Position numbers and translations under genes: made by a program. From contig KE546969.1 in assembly GCA_000442125.1 (NCBI GenBank), positions 682,001 to 746,000 of the forward strand: DNA of 64,000 nt, written 5' to 3'. This DNA is from Opeltia flavorubescens. Taxonomy: Eukaryota > Ascomycota > Lecanoromycetes > Teloschistales > Teloschistaceae. Below, piece by piece: positions 1 through 13,461 of the stretch. Positions within the stretch are counted from its first letter, which is position 1. Each line of letters begins with the position of its first letter. The notes under the pieces are model-generated. The model was not told the origin of the DNA. It saw nothing but the letters and a program-made list of their open reading frames with translations, and made no database searches.

Positions 1-729
1 AAATTTATTACTAATATATAAACTTTCCCGCTATATTCTTCTAGAAATAATTAGTAATAAAATAAATTGCTAAAATTAAACGGTAAATAGAAGCTATAAT
101 ATAATACCGACTTCTAGTAATAGTAATTTCTATAGAAATTATTGAAATCTCCTTTTATAATGATATAATCTAAATATAGATTATTTCCTTTTTAATAATA
201 TTTATATAGATTTTTAATAATTTCTCCCGTAATTTAAATTACTACGGATTTTTAATTTAAAGTTTTTTTATTATTAAAATATTAAAATATATTAAACTTA
301 AAGTTCTAAAATAAAAAAATTTATTCAATTCGACTACTATTAATTAGATTTATCTAGTAGTTAATATAATCCGGCTTATAAAATTTATTTTAAATCGGTA
401 ATATTAAATATTATATTAAATAGATTATATATATTATAATTAAACTAAAAAAAGTTATATTATAAAACGGAGCGATTATTAATTATTATAGTTTAAATTT
501 AATTAATAAATATAGAAGATTAAAATATTACTACTATAATAAAAAAATATTTCTAGTTAATTTAAAAACCGATACTATTTATTTATTTAAATAAAGCTAT
601 AAAAGTAATAGATTGTAAAATATTAATAAATATATTAGAATCGTTACTAGAAGATTTATTTTTACTATTATTATTTACTTTTACTACCAGCGCTTTAATT
701 CTAGTTTTATTCTTTATATTAATAATATC
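1..729. other. AT-rich sequence, nothing recognised
   Basis: RIP-degraded sequence to the left of the LTR-like repeat at 730. I see no reading frame, RNA gene or clear repeat boundary. It may be part of an element that begins outside the window. Confidence 0.5.
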
Positions 730-1092
730 TATTAGGTAAATTCGACGCTTTCGGCGCCGATTAACGCAGTACGAAGCTCCTACGCCGAACTCGTTCCTGG
801 CTGCCGTATAGAGATCGCCTATATATTAAATCTTTATAGTTGAATAACGCAGCTAGTTTTAATCTAAAATTAATATTTAATAGTTTATTTAAAAGTATAT
901 ATTATATACTTTCTATATATATACTTTTTAAACAAATCGGATTAGAATTCGTTGAGTTATATACGTATAAAGTTTATATATACGGGCGGTTTCGATAGGA
1001 GATCTGCAGTATAGAGTAACTTTTTAATATTCAAATCGGGCGATTTTCGCGGAATTATACGAAATTATTGTAATTATTAATAGATACTTATA
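730..1092 (+). repeat. LTR-like repeat D, copy 1
   Basis: About 363 bp that recurs in inverted orientation, at the same length, at 41,196-41,558. Shared landmarks include GTAAATTCGACGCTTTCGGCG near the left end and TTTCGCGGAATTATACG near the right end. The left end reads TATTAGG and the right end CTTATA, as expected if an original TG...CA pair had been hit by RIP, so a solo LTR or an LTR of an otherwise unseen element is the most likely identity. No directly repeated mate lies in the window. It keeps more CG-containing words than its surroundings. An inverted terminal repeat of a DNA element is the alternative. Confidence 0.55.
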
Positions 1093-4000
1093 ATTGTAAT
1101 ATCTTAATTTTATTTAATTAAAAAGTTTTGTAATAATCTAATATATTCCTAAATTAATAGTAATATATTTTTTATTTTATCGATTTCTATTTTAAAATCT
1201 TTAATATATATTTTAAGTATATTTAATAACTATATCAGTTTTTTAAATAAACCTTTTATTTTTTAATATCCTATATTAATTAAATTAATATATTTTATTA
1301 ACTATTTCTAATTCTCGAGAACTTCTAAAACCGCGGTATAGTTTCGATTAATAGTAGCTTTTATTTTTTATAACTCTATATACTATTATTTCGACTTTTT
1401 AGATAGTTTTAATATAGATTCGGGTTTATTTCTAGTAGATTTAATAATAGATTATATAGCCGATTCTATTATAATATTAATATTAATTACTTTAGGGCCT
1501 ATATTAGATAATATATTATTAGATACTATATTACTAAAAGTATTTTAAAAGTAACAAAGGTTAGAAAAAATATAAATAATATAAATTAAATTAAAATCTA
1601 TTAATCTAGTAAAATAAGCTACGCGGTATAATACAAGCTTAAAAAAAAAGGAAAAAATAGGTCTAAAATATAAAAAACTCGGGTAGATAAATTCCGCGCT
1701 AGTATTAATTATATATATTAGCCGCGCGTATTAAATAAATATATAGATATTCTAGTAAACTAATATAAAGATTTTAATATAAATCAATCTATTATAAAAG
1801 ATTGAATTTTATTAATAGAATATTATTTTATTATTTATTATAATTAACTAAATTAATTCTTTTAAAAATTATTTTAAATATATTTTAATATCTATTATTA
1901 TTTGTCGCCCTTATAAAATTTTTAAATTTAGAATATTATTAATATAATATTTGAATTATTTCTAGCTATTTATAGATATAGTTTTTTTATTAAATTATTT
2001 TTAATAATAATAAAAAATTCTTTATTAATTATTAAAGAACTAGGTATATTTATTTATATATTTTTTCTAATATATACTATCCTTTTTATTTTTTTTTCTA
2101 ATTATTAAATATATTATCCGCTTTTTTATTTTTTACGCCTATATAAAAAAAATCCGCTGTATAATTAAAGGTATAATAAGTATAGTATTTTTATTAATTT
2201 TTTCTTTTATTAATTGAATCAAATTTTATATTAGTATTAAAATAGAACTATATAATAAATTTAAAGTATATTATCTATCTATATTACTATTAAATTTGTT
2301 TTAGCTAGTTAAGATTTTTTAATATTATTAACCGAACTTTTATAGCTATCGTGAAATAATTAATATAAATTTAAAGGATTCTAGTATATAAAAAAAATAA
2401 TAATCAAAAAAGCGGTAAAAGATTTATTTATTAATTTTTAATTTTAATAATTTATTTTCTCGCGTAACTAATCTTTAAAAATATATACTAATAAAAAATC
2501 GGTATAATTTATACTTATATTACTTAGTTATATTATTATACTTGCTATTTATTATTATATTATTATTATTATTAATTTATATTAATTTAACTAATAGATT
2601 TGGACTTTTTATAAATTAATAATTTTCGGCTTTTTTAACTTTAAGTATCGCCTTATATTAGGCTACTATATTTATAATATAACGATAAAAGAAAATTTAA
2701 CGTTAAAAATATTAAATATTTTATAATATATAATTTATAATAGATATTAATATCGAATTTAGTATAATTAAATAATAGTATTATCTAATAAATTTATTTA
2801 AACTAGATAAATAATACTATAAAAAGATCTATTTATAATAAAAACTTTTTAAAGTTTTTTAAACCTTTATAAATAAACTAGTCTATAAAAAATTAAAGTA
2901 ATATTAAATAAAATATTACTAATCTTTTATAATAAATTTATTTTTTCTCTATTAAATCTAATTCTTTAAAAATTTAAACTAATATAGTTTTTATAAGGAT
3001 TAAATAATATTGATAATAACGGATAGAAAAGTAGATTAAAATTTTTAAATACTTATTCGCTATTTTAAATAAAAACTCTATTATCCGATTTAATATAGTT
3101 AAAACTTATAGAATTATTTATAACGGATTATTTAATAAAAAAATAGATTTAATATAAACCTCGAATACCGCTATAAATAAAAATAGAATCTAATATAAAA
3201 TTTATAATAATATACTCTAATAATATAAATTTTAGTTTTATTTATTATTTATTAGTTTTCTACTTTAAAACTATCTTTCGCGAGAAAATAAAAAAAAAAG
3301 ATTATAAGTTTATTATAAGGGTTCTAGTATCTAGTTTATAGAATAATAATCTATCGAAGGAATATATAAATAGTATACTCGATATTTTAATAGGTAGCTC
3401 TTTTTAATTTTAGTTTTATATTTATTTTAGGGTTTAATAATTTAAATTATTGTTAATTAGATTACTTTTTAGTTTAGTATTCGAAATTAAATGTTTTAAA
3501 ATATTGTTAAATATTATAAAAGCTAGGTTGCGCTTTTAAATAAATTTGCGAATAGTAAAATTAATAGGAATAGTTTAGAATTATAGTAGAAGTTATTTAC
3601 CCGACTTTTATATAAAAAATATATAATTAAATAACTACAGACGAGTTTAAAAAATAGAGTTAGTTATAAAAATATAGATAAATTAATTAATAATATCTTT
3701 AGAGTATTTTAAGCCTAGATATATACTATTAAACGAAGAAAATATTACTAGATTGTATTTCTGGAAGATATTATATTAGAAGTAATAAAATAAACGATTT
3801 TTTAATACTATAACTATTTATATATAATAGAATTATTATATATAATATAAAAAGGTAATATATTATTATTTATTTAGCTATAAAAGCTATATTTTTAGTT
3901 TTATCTACCTCGATTAAACCTCTAGCTGACTCGATAATAATTAATACCTGAATAAGTATTTATTAGAATAATCTAGATTATATATAAATAAAAATATAAA

Positions 4001-5788
4001 CTTCGTGTTTTTCTTTTAAATAATAATATACTTAGTATAAATAGTTATAAATTCGATATCTATTACTAATTAATAACTCCTTTTTAGTAATATAAAACGG
4101 TAATATATTTATTTCTAAAGAATATAATAATATAGGCCTCCGTCGCCTTTTAAAAAATATATAAAATTTATAATTAAATATAAAGCTTTATATTAGAATA
4201 ATAATCTAGAATAATCTTTTTAATAAATTATATAAAGACTATTTTTAAAATAATAAACTTTATTATATATTATAAACGGTGGATTTTTTAAAAAGCGACG
4301 ATACCTAATTTAAAGAAAAATAATATTTGAATTAATCGAATATTAATCTAATATAATAATTTTGATTAATTATTATACCTATTTTAATAATATTATTTTA
4401 GTTAAATTTCGTATTAGAAAAAGATTTCCTTTTATAATTAAAGTATTTTCGAGGTATTAAAATCTATAAACGCTCTATTTATTGAAGTATATAACCTTAA
4501 TATATTACTTTTAGTAAGCGCTATAATTTCGATAATAATATATTATATACAATATAGTATACTTCTAGATATCGAATCCTCTATATAATAATAATAATAT
4601 AGAAGGTTAATAGCAGTAGTATTATAATTAAAAAATAATAAATAATTATAATATTTTAAAATTATATATTAAAGCTATTATTAATAAAAATTTTATTTAT
4701 ATAATAAATTTTATTTATAATAACTTTAAAATTTTTAAATTTATTTTCTAAAATTATTCGACTATATATTATTATTTTATTATTAATAAAGTTTTTATAA
4801 ATAAAAAACTATAAATATATAGTAAAAGAATATAAATTAAAATTTTTCTAGTAAATATAAATACTTTTTATAGATAATATAATAAATTAATATAATTATT
4901 AGTAATACTATTAAAAATATTTTTTATTTATTATTATTTTTAAAGTTTTTAATATAAAGAACTTCGATAATAAAATATATATCTAAATAATTATCTTATA
5001 TATATCGATATATTTTACCTATTTTATTATTAATTATAGCTAGCTTTTTATTATAAATAATAATAAAACGGTTTAAAATAGCTATTTTAAAGTAGTATTA
5101 GCCCTATTATAATATAGATTTTTTATTTTATTTTTTTATTAGCGGTAGACTTTATTTAAATTAGGTATTAAATCGCTATTTTTTATATAATATAGGATTT
5201 ATTAGGTAATTAGCTTTATAATTAGCTAATTAATTTATATAAAGATAATTAGTATAGATAATATTTATTATATTATAATTATAGAATATATATTTATAAG
5301 GTCGAATATTAATTATCGACTTTTATATTTTATAATTATTTTTATCTATAAAGTTTATTTAAAATAAAAACTAGATAATTATTAATATATAAAAAACTTC
5401 TATTACTTAAATATATTATTATAAAGCTTTTAGTATTTTTAATTTTTATTTATCTTTTAGTATTTATCCTCTTTTAGCGCTTTTAGATTTATTAATTATT
5501 TTTACTAGATAATACTATATAATTATATTATAGTATTGTATTATATTTAAATATCGGGTAAAAACTTTTTATAAATATTATATTTAAATTTATACTATTT
5601 TTTTATATATTAAATAGCTCTTATTAACTATAGTTTATTAATTTTTAATATAATAATAAATACTTATTATAAAGTTATACGAGTAATTATATAATAAATA
5701 TTTAAAATAAATAAATAATATTAATAATAGTAATAAAATCAAAAATAATTCTATTATAAACTAATTTTATATAGATTAATATTACAGT
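1093..5788. other. RIP-degraded sequence, unassigned, probably transposon-derived
   Basis: About 4.7 kb between repeat D copy 1 and the 5' LTR of element A. It is saturated with TA and has no usable reading frame. If repeat D copy 1 is a 5' LTR, this could be its internal region, but I could not recognise reverse transcriptase, integrase or transposase motifs on either strand. It could also be an older element into which A inserted. A stretch near 3,900-3,960 keeps slightly more GC. Confidence 0.4.
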
Positions 5789-6036
5789 TAATAATAGTCT
5801 AGCTTATTATAATATCGCAAAGCCGTTATATAGCTTCGGCTAAAACGTTATATCGCTATATTATACTAATAGAAAAGGGGGCCTTTATAATTAGAGGAAT
5901 TCCCTTTAATATTTATAGCTCTTTAGATATTAATATATATATATTCTCTATATATAGTTTTATATATATAATAGTAGAACGCTAGATTATTATCTATACT
6001 TTTATATAGTTTCCTTACTATTATATCCTTTTTATA
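5789..6036 (+). repeat. 5' LTR of element A
   Basis: About 248 bp matching 13,217-13,461 in direct orientation, including a conserved stretch reading AAAACGTTATATCGCTATAT and a GAATTCCCTTTAATATTTA-like segment. Differences between the copies are mostly C/T and G/A, as expected from RIP. Boundaries are placed where similarity ends and are good to a few bases. Confidence 0.8.
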
Positions 6037-9000
6037 TCTTAATATTTCTATTTTTTATAAAAGGCAGTTCGATTATATCGTAAAGCTATAGCGCGAGGTA
6101 GTAATAATAATATTACGCTTATAATTAGATTATAACCGCTAATAAATACGGCTATACTATAAAATAATAATATAAATAAGTTTATTAGCGACGTTTTAAA
6201 TATAGAGATTCGAGCTTTTAAAGTAGAATAAGCTCTAGTTTATTAATAAAAAAAGTTAGAAATATTAAAGGCTAAAAAGGAATTAAGATTCCTAGAGCTA
6301 TCTATTATTATATATTAATAATAAGCTTTTAAAACCTTAATTAACGATTTTAAACGTATTAAAAAGTAGAAAATAAATAAAAAGTCGAAATTAAAAATCT
6401 TTAACCCTACTTAATATAAAGATAAAAGCTATATAAAATATATACTATTTAAACGCGAATACGAATATATTTTTAAAATTCGTTTAATTATATATAAAAT
6501 AAAAACTTTAAGGATCCTATTTAATACGGGCTACCTTAGTTATTATTTAACGAATATATAAAATCGAATTAAAAAAATAAATTTAAATATTAGGTTTAAA
6601 ATAATTTAAAAAGAATAGCTAAAACTTTTATTAGATTAGCTCGACCTTTAAATTATCTATAATATTAAAATAATATTATAATATTTTAATACGAAGTATT
6701 ATAATAGATAAAATATTTTTTTATTTATTAAATATTTAAAAGACTTTAAAAATTATATAAAAAAATTTTTATTAAATTATATTCGAATAAATATTTTAAG
6801 GAACGTTTTTTAGAGTAGTATAATTAATAAAATATTTAAGATATTTAACCCTTTAAAAATATATTAGAGGATTATTAATTAAATAATTAAAATTAAATCG
6901 GTTTAATTATAATATCGGGCGTATACTAGTCGTAGTAATATAAATACTAGAATATTAAATTTTAAAAGTTATAAAAGTAATTAAAGAGAATAAAGTCCGT
7001 CTAATACTATTATACTAGCGATTAATATAAATATAATAACGACTAGTCGCGGAAATTATAAAGACTAGTATAATTTTTAAAGACGTAGTCTAAATAATAG
7101 CCGCGGATTTTATAAAGATAATAATATACTAACGACGATTATTTACTAAAAATATAATAAAAAAGGCTATAAAAGACCCGATTACCTTTATAAAAATAAA
7201 AAGGGAAAAGATAAAATCTAATAAATATTATCTTTATACTATTAAATCGCTAATAAATAGGGCTATAAATATTTTATCTAGTTATAAATATAACTATTTA
7301 AAAGAAAAGATAGGAGGTTAAATTAACCGTATTTATTAATTATAATATAAATCTAAATTTTATATTATAATACCGTATAAAAGAGCTAAGGCTATATAAT
7401 AGCCGCGATATTAAAGCGCTAGTTAGGACGTTAAATAATACGAGCTTAATTTATTTTTAGAAATATAAACTTCCGGTTAATTTTACTAATTTAAAAAAAG
7501 AATTTAAAATAATAATAAATAAATATATTAAAGCGAATATTAAGTCTTTTAATATTATATTTAGCTTTTTATAGTTATATTAATATAATTTAAATATTAA
7601 TTAAGTACGTATATAATAAATATAACACGATTCTAGCGCTATTCTAGTAAGAATAGATATTAAACTAATCCCGGTTAAAGAATTAGGATACCTACTAGAA
7701 GTAAAAGGATTTAAATAGTTATATCTTTTTAATATAAAGTTATATAATAAAAACAATATAATCGCTTTATATAATATTAAAAAAACGATTTTATTTAAAA
7801 AGTACGCTAATTTAAAAAGGGTTTATAACTTTTAAAAAGCTAATAAACTTTTTAAATATTCTATAAATAATTACGTCTTTAAAATAACGGGTAATCTATT
7901 ATTTAAACTTTTATATAATTTTTTAATTACTAAATTAAAGGTTTTATAGACTTATATTAATAAAAATCTAATAAAAGGGTTTATCTATTATTTAATATCG
8001 CGAGCTAGCGCTCTAATTATATTTATAAAAAAGAAAAATAGTAGTTTTCACTTTTATATCGACTACTAGNGGCTAAATTAGGTTATTATTAAAAATCGGT
8101 ACCTTTTTCCCCTAATATTAGAAGCTTTAAATAAGCTATATAAAATAATAATTTTCACCCGCTTAAATATCTAGAATATCCACTATTATATTAAAATCTA
8201 GAAGGACGATAAATAGAAAATAGTATTTTATATTTATTATAGCTATTTTAAATATTATATTATACTATTTAATTTAATAAATACCTCGGCTACTTTTTAA
8301 ATATATATTAATAATATTTTTAAAGACTTTCTAGACCTTTTTATTATAATATATATAAATAATTTATTAATTTACTTTAAAAATAAAACCGAGTATTTAA
8401 CGTATATATAAAAGATCCTTATAAGGTTATTATAATATAGGCTATATATTAAATTAGAGAAATATTTATTTAATATATATAAAATTAGGTTTATAAAGTT
8501 TATTATTCGCTCTAGTAGTATTATAATAAAAAAGTCCTATATTAAATATATAAAGAATTAGTCCTTTTTAAAATTATATTATAATATATAATATTTTTTT
8601 AGATTTATAAACTTTTATTAATACTTTATTAAAGTATTTTTATAAGTAATATTACTACTAACGTCTTTATTAAAAGGCGGTAATAAAAAGAAGTTTAATA
8701 TTAAGTTTATTTTAATTAAAAAAGTAGCTAGCATATTTAAAGTATTAAAGGAACGTTTTATAATAACGCCTATTTTATAATAATTTAATTATATACTTTA
8801 GATTCGTATTAAAATAGACGCTTTAAAGTATACTATTTTAGTAATTATCTCGCAGCCCTTTAATATCGGTATATAAATCTACTAATATTTTATCGCCTAC
8901 TAGTTCTAGAAGAAAATAACGGTTAAATATAACTATAATATTAGGAATTTAAAAATACTAACTATCGTTTACGCCTATAAATAGTAGCGATATTATATTA

Positions 9001-12000
9001 AAGGGGCTCTTTATAAAATAGAAGTTATTATTAATTATACGAATCTTTATAATTTTTTTATAAAAAAGGAGTTTAGTTATAAAAACGCTAGATAGTAAAA
9101 ACGGTTAATTAGGCTAGATCTAAATCTAAAATATAAGCTAAATAAATTAAATTCTACTAATATAATATTATAAAGAAGCGACTATAAAGTATTTAAAGCC
9201 TACACCGCTTTTAATACTTTAAACTAGGAGTATATCTATTTAATTTTATACTCTAGAGAGTTTTAAAAGAATTTTAGAAAAAGTATAAAACCGATTATAG
9301 GTTTTTTAAAAATTTAATACTATCTATTTAAGACTTCTATAAAATAAGATAGAAATAAATTTAAGAGCTTATAAAAGACCTTAAATAATATTAAAAAATC
9401 ACTAGAAAATAATAAAAAAAGTTATTTTAACGATAAAATATTATTAATTAACTTTAAAAATATTTAAAAGAGCTTTTAAAGATTATTTAAAAATATTAAA
9501 ACCGTTATTAAAAATATCTAGAGAGCGGTAGTAATATATTATATAGTAAAGGAGGCGAAAGCTAATATTTTTAATAAAAAAGATAAATTTTTAAAGAATA
9601 CCTCTAAATACGGATTCCTAATAAAGGGTTACGTATTTAATATTTATATAAAAGAGTATAATAATATTACGTTATTTATATTTTTTTATAGTTAAAGGAT
9701 ACCTTTAATATTAATAAAGAAGAGAGATAAAAGTACTTTAAAGAGCGACGTAAAAATATTAATTCCGCCTTTTATAGTTAAAAGGAAGTTTTTTAAAATA
9801 AAAAAGAAATAAATATTAGTAAAAACTTATAATTCTAGAATATATAAAAAGTTAAAAACTCCTTATAAATTTAATACTATTATATATAATAATACTTAAT
9901 CGATTTCTTTAAATAACTTTAATAATTTTAAAAACCTATAATTAAGGCGATAAATCGTTAAGGAAGTAGTTTTAAAAAATACGTATAATATACCCTTGCT
10001 ATCCTTCCACTATATTATAAAAGGGTTTTAAAAGCTTAATAATATAATTAAAAAATTAGTATTTTTAAAAAAAAAATTACTTAATAATTTATTAAACGTT
10101 TATATAGCGTTAAAATAATTTAGTAAAAGCTATAAATAGTATTAAAATTAAAAATTATTCTATTATAATAAAAAATAGTATCTACCTTTTAATATAATTA
10201 AGTAAAAGGCCTTTAAGCGTAATTATAATAATTTTATAGTAGGTTATTTTAGCTATAAAAAAATATTAAAGCTTATTTATTAAAAATATTTTTAGTTAAA
10301 TATAGTAAAAGATATTAAATATTATATATATACCTATAATATATACTATTAAATAAAATCTATAAGGTATAAATTATATAACGAAATATAACCGCTAAAA
10401 AGACCTTTAAAACCGTTTAGCGATTTAATTATAGATTTTATTATTAATTTACCCTTATATAAGCGCCTCCGCGTTATATATAATTTAATTTTTATAATAG
10501 TCGACCGCTATATAAAGCTCGCTATATATATTTTATATTAGATAACTATAATTATAAAAGAGCTAGCGGATACTTTTATTAATAAAATATATAACTATTA
10601 TAATATATTTAAATTACTAGTCTCTAATTAAAAAACTTTTTTTATTTTATAATTTTAGTTTACCTTTTATTATTATTTAAAAATTAAGCGCTGTTTAAAT
10701 ATTATTTTTTATTTATAAACCGACGGGTAAATTAAATAATAAAACTAAACTTTAAAATAATTCTTAAAAGGTTTTATTAACTATAATTAGGATAATTAAA
10801 GTAAATAGTTACTTTTTATAGAATTTATATATAATAATAATAAGTATACTTTTACCAATATAACGCTATTTTTCGCTACTACTAGTAGATATTCTAATTT
10901 AGGAAATAATATTTAAATCGATAATACCGAAGGTAATATACCTAAAATACGTTAATATACTAAAAAATATATACGTATATATACTTAATTTAAAAGCTAA
11001 TAGAAAGTAGTAATAAAAAAATAATTTAAATACTATAATTAAAAATATTCCGTAAAATTCTTTATTACTAGCGATATAATATAATTAAATAAGCGTAATA
11101 TTAAAATAAGAAGGCTATTAAAAAAACTAAATTATAAATTCTATAGGCTTTTTAAAATAATAGAACTAATAAACTTATAGTTATACCGCCTAGAACTTCT
11201 AATATTAATAAATCGTATCTATCCCGTTTTTTATATCTTTCTTCTTAAACTATATATAATAGTAGAAGGAAAAGATAAAAAAGATCTACTACTTTTACTT
11301 ATTAACGGTGAAGAGTAATATAAAATAAAAAAAGTACTTAATTTAAAATAATACTATAAAAAATTATAATATTTAATAAAATAGTTTAGCTATAGCTCTG
11401 AAAATAATAGCTAGCTTAATACTAAAGAAATATCGGGAGCTAGCGAGTATATAGAAGACTTCTATTATATATATTCTAAAAAATTACTAAATAATAGTAA
11501 AAAGAGCTCTTTAAAAAGAAGATAAAAAAAAAAAATAAACTATAGCTAAACTATATATAAATATATAAGTAAAGTAATAAATAAAATAATAAGTAATACT
11601 AGAAATATAAAGTAGTAATAAAAACGAAATTTTATATAATTACCGAAATTTACCGGTAGAATATATATTAAAAAATATATATTATAAAATATATTATTAA
11701 AGAAAATTAAAGTTAAAAGAAAGTTTTATTAGAATATAAATTTTAAAGCTATAACTACCCGAAAGCGATATAAGTCTAAAAATAAAATATAGAAATAAAT
11801 ATATAAAAATAAATATTAAAGATAGATATAAAAAACTAAACGAATATAAAACTATATAGTAATACTACTTTTTTCTATTTTACTCTTATTAATAAAGGAA
11901 AAATTATCTTTTCTAGTCGAATTTAATTTTTTTTTTTTAATAATTAAAAAATCTAAATAATTCTAGCGTAAAATTAACGCGCGAAATAGTATAAAAAAGG

Positions 12001-13216
12001 TAAATATATAATAAAATATATTATATTAATATCTATATTAATTAACTTTTTTAAAGTATAAATAATTTTAATAATATTAAAAGTATTAATAGTCTTCTTT
12101 TATTACGTTTTAACTTTTTTTTAAATCTCGATTTATTTATAGTTAAAGAAAATAATAGCGCGTGAATAGTATATAATACATCGCTTCTTATTTTTATTAG
12201 TAATATTAATAATAATAGTAGTAGAGATTATTTTATTAGCTATTAAAATAAATCTTTAAGAAATTTATATAGGTTAAAAAAACTACTATAATATATAAAT
12301 TTAATATACTAGCTTATATTTCTTTTAAAACTTAAAATAACGCGTATAATATTTAGAGCCGATATTAGGTTTTATATAATAGATAAAAATATAGTAAATA
12401 ATAAAATTATTCTTCGATTATTTTTTATTAGAGGTTATTAAATAGTAATACTAGATAAATAATATATATTATAATACTAGCTTTAATATATTAATAGTAA
12501 TAATCTTTTTATAAAATTAGAATATTTAATAATATTAAAGTATTAAGTATTTATATATTCTAAAAAATTTTTTTAATTATAAGAGTTTTAAAAGCTTTAG
12601 GACCTATAATAAAAAATATAAAAATTAGAAAAGGTTTATAAAAAAATAGAGCTAGTAAACGAAAGTAAAATATAATAAAAATAATAAAAACCTAAATTAA
12701 AGAATAAATCTATATTAAAGAAAAAATATTTATTATATATTTATAAATAAAAAATAGAATTATACTACTTAATATAAAATCTATAACGCTAATAATATAA
12801 ATTAAACTATTTAAAGTTTAATAGTTCTAATTATTTATAATTATTATAGTATAGTATAACTATTAAATAAAGTTATTAAACGATATTAATTTCTATAAAT
12901 ATATTTTAATACGAGTATTTAATAAGTACTAAAGGGTATTAATAATATATTATAATATAATAGCTAATATTAATATTAATACCGAATAATCCTTAATATA
13001 TAAAGTAAAATTATTTATATATCTTATATATAATAATAAGACGCTTTATATATAAATATATATTAGTATTATATACTTTTAAATTATTAATTTAACTAAC
13101 ACGCGCTTAAATACGCGTGCTTTATATAAAGGGCTTAACTATCTATTATATATATATCGCTTAATTATAGAATAGTAAGGATACTATTATAGGAGAAAAG
13201 ATATTATTATAATTAG

Positions 13217-13461
13217 TAATAATCTAGTTTATTATAATATTATAGAGCTATTATATAACTTTAGCTAAAACGTTATATCGCTATATTATACTAATAGAAA
13301 AGAGGGCCTTTATAGTTAAAAGAATTCCCTCTAATATTTATAGCTTTCTAGATATTAATATATATATATTCTCTATATATAGNTCCGTNTATACGATAGT
13401 AGAACGCTANANTATTATCTATACTTCTATATAGTTTCCCTACTATTGCATCCTTTTTATA
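13217..13461 (+). repeat. 3' LTR of element A
   Basis: Direct-repeat partner of 5,789-6,036. It contains four of the six ambiguous bases in the window (13,383, 13,388, 13,410, 13,412), which suggests an assembly or consensus difficulty in this LTR. Confidence 0.8.

Larger units (their letters stand above)
5789..13461 (+). mobile_element. Element A: fossil Ty3/Gypsy LTR retrotransposon (chromovirus), about 7.7 kb
   Basis: Two direct repeats of about 245 bp (5,789-6,036 and 13,217-13,461) flank a 7.2-kb interior on the + strand. In order, faint remains can be seen of a gag zinc knuckle (about 7,140-7,190), reverse transcriptase (about 7,950-8,640), RNase H (about 8,800-9,260), integrase with a core near 10,410-10,900, and a C-terminal chromodomain preceded by the usual HPVFH-type linker (about 11,210-11,420). 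The gag-RT-RNaseH-integrase order plus chromodomain is that of Ty3/Gypsy chromoviruses. It is thoroughly broken, with RIP changes throughout both LTRs and the interior. It is full length but old. Target-site duplications are no longer readable. Confidence 0.85.
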
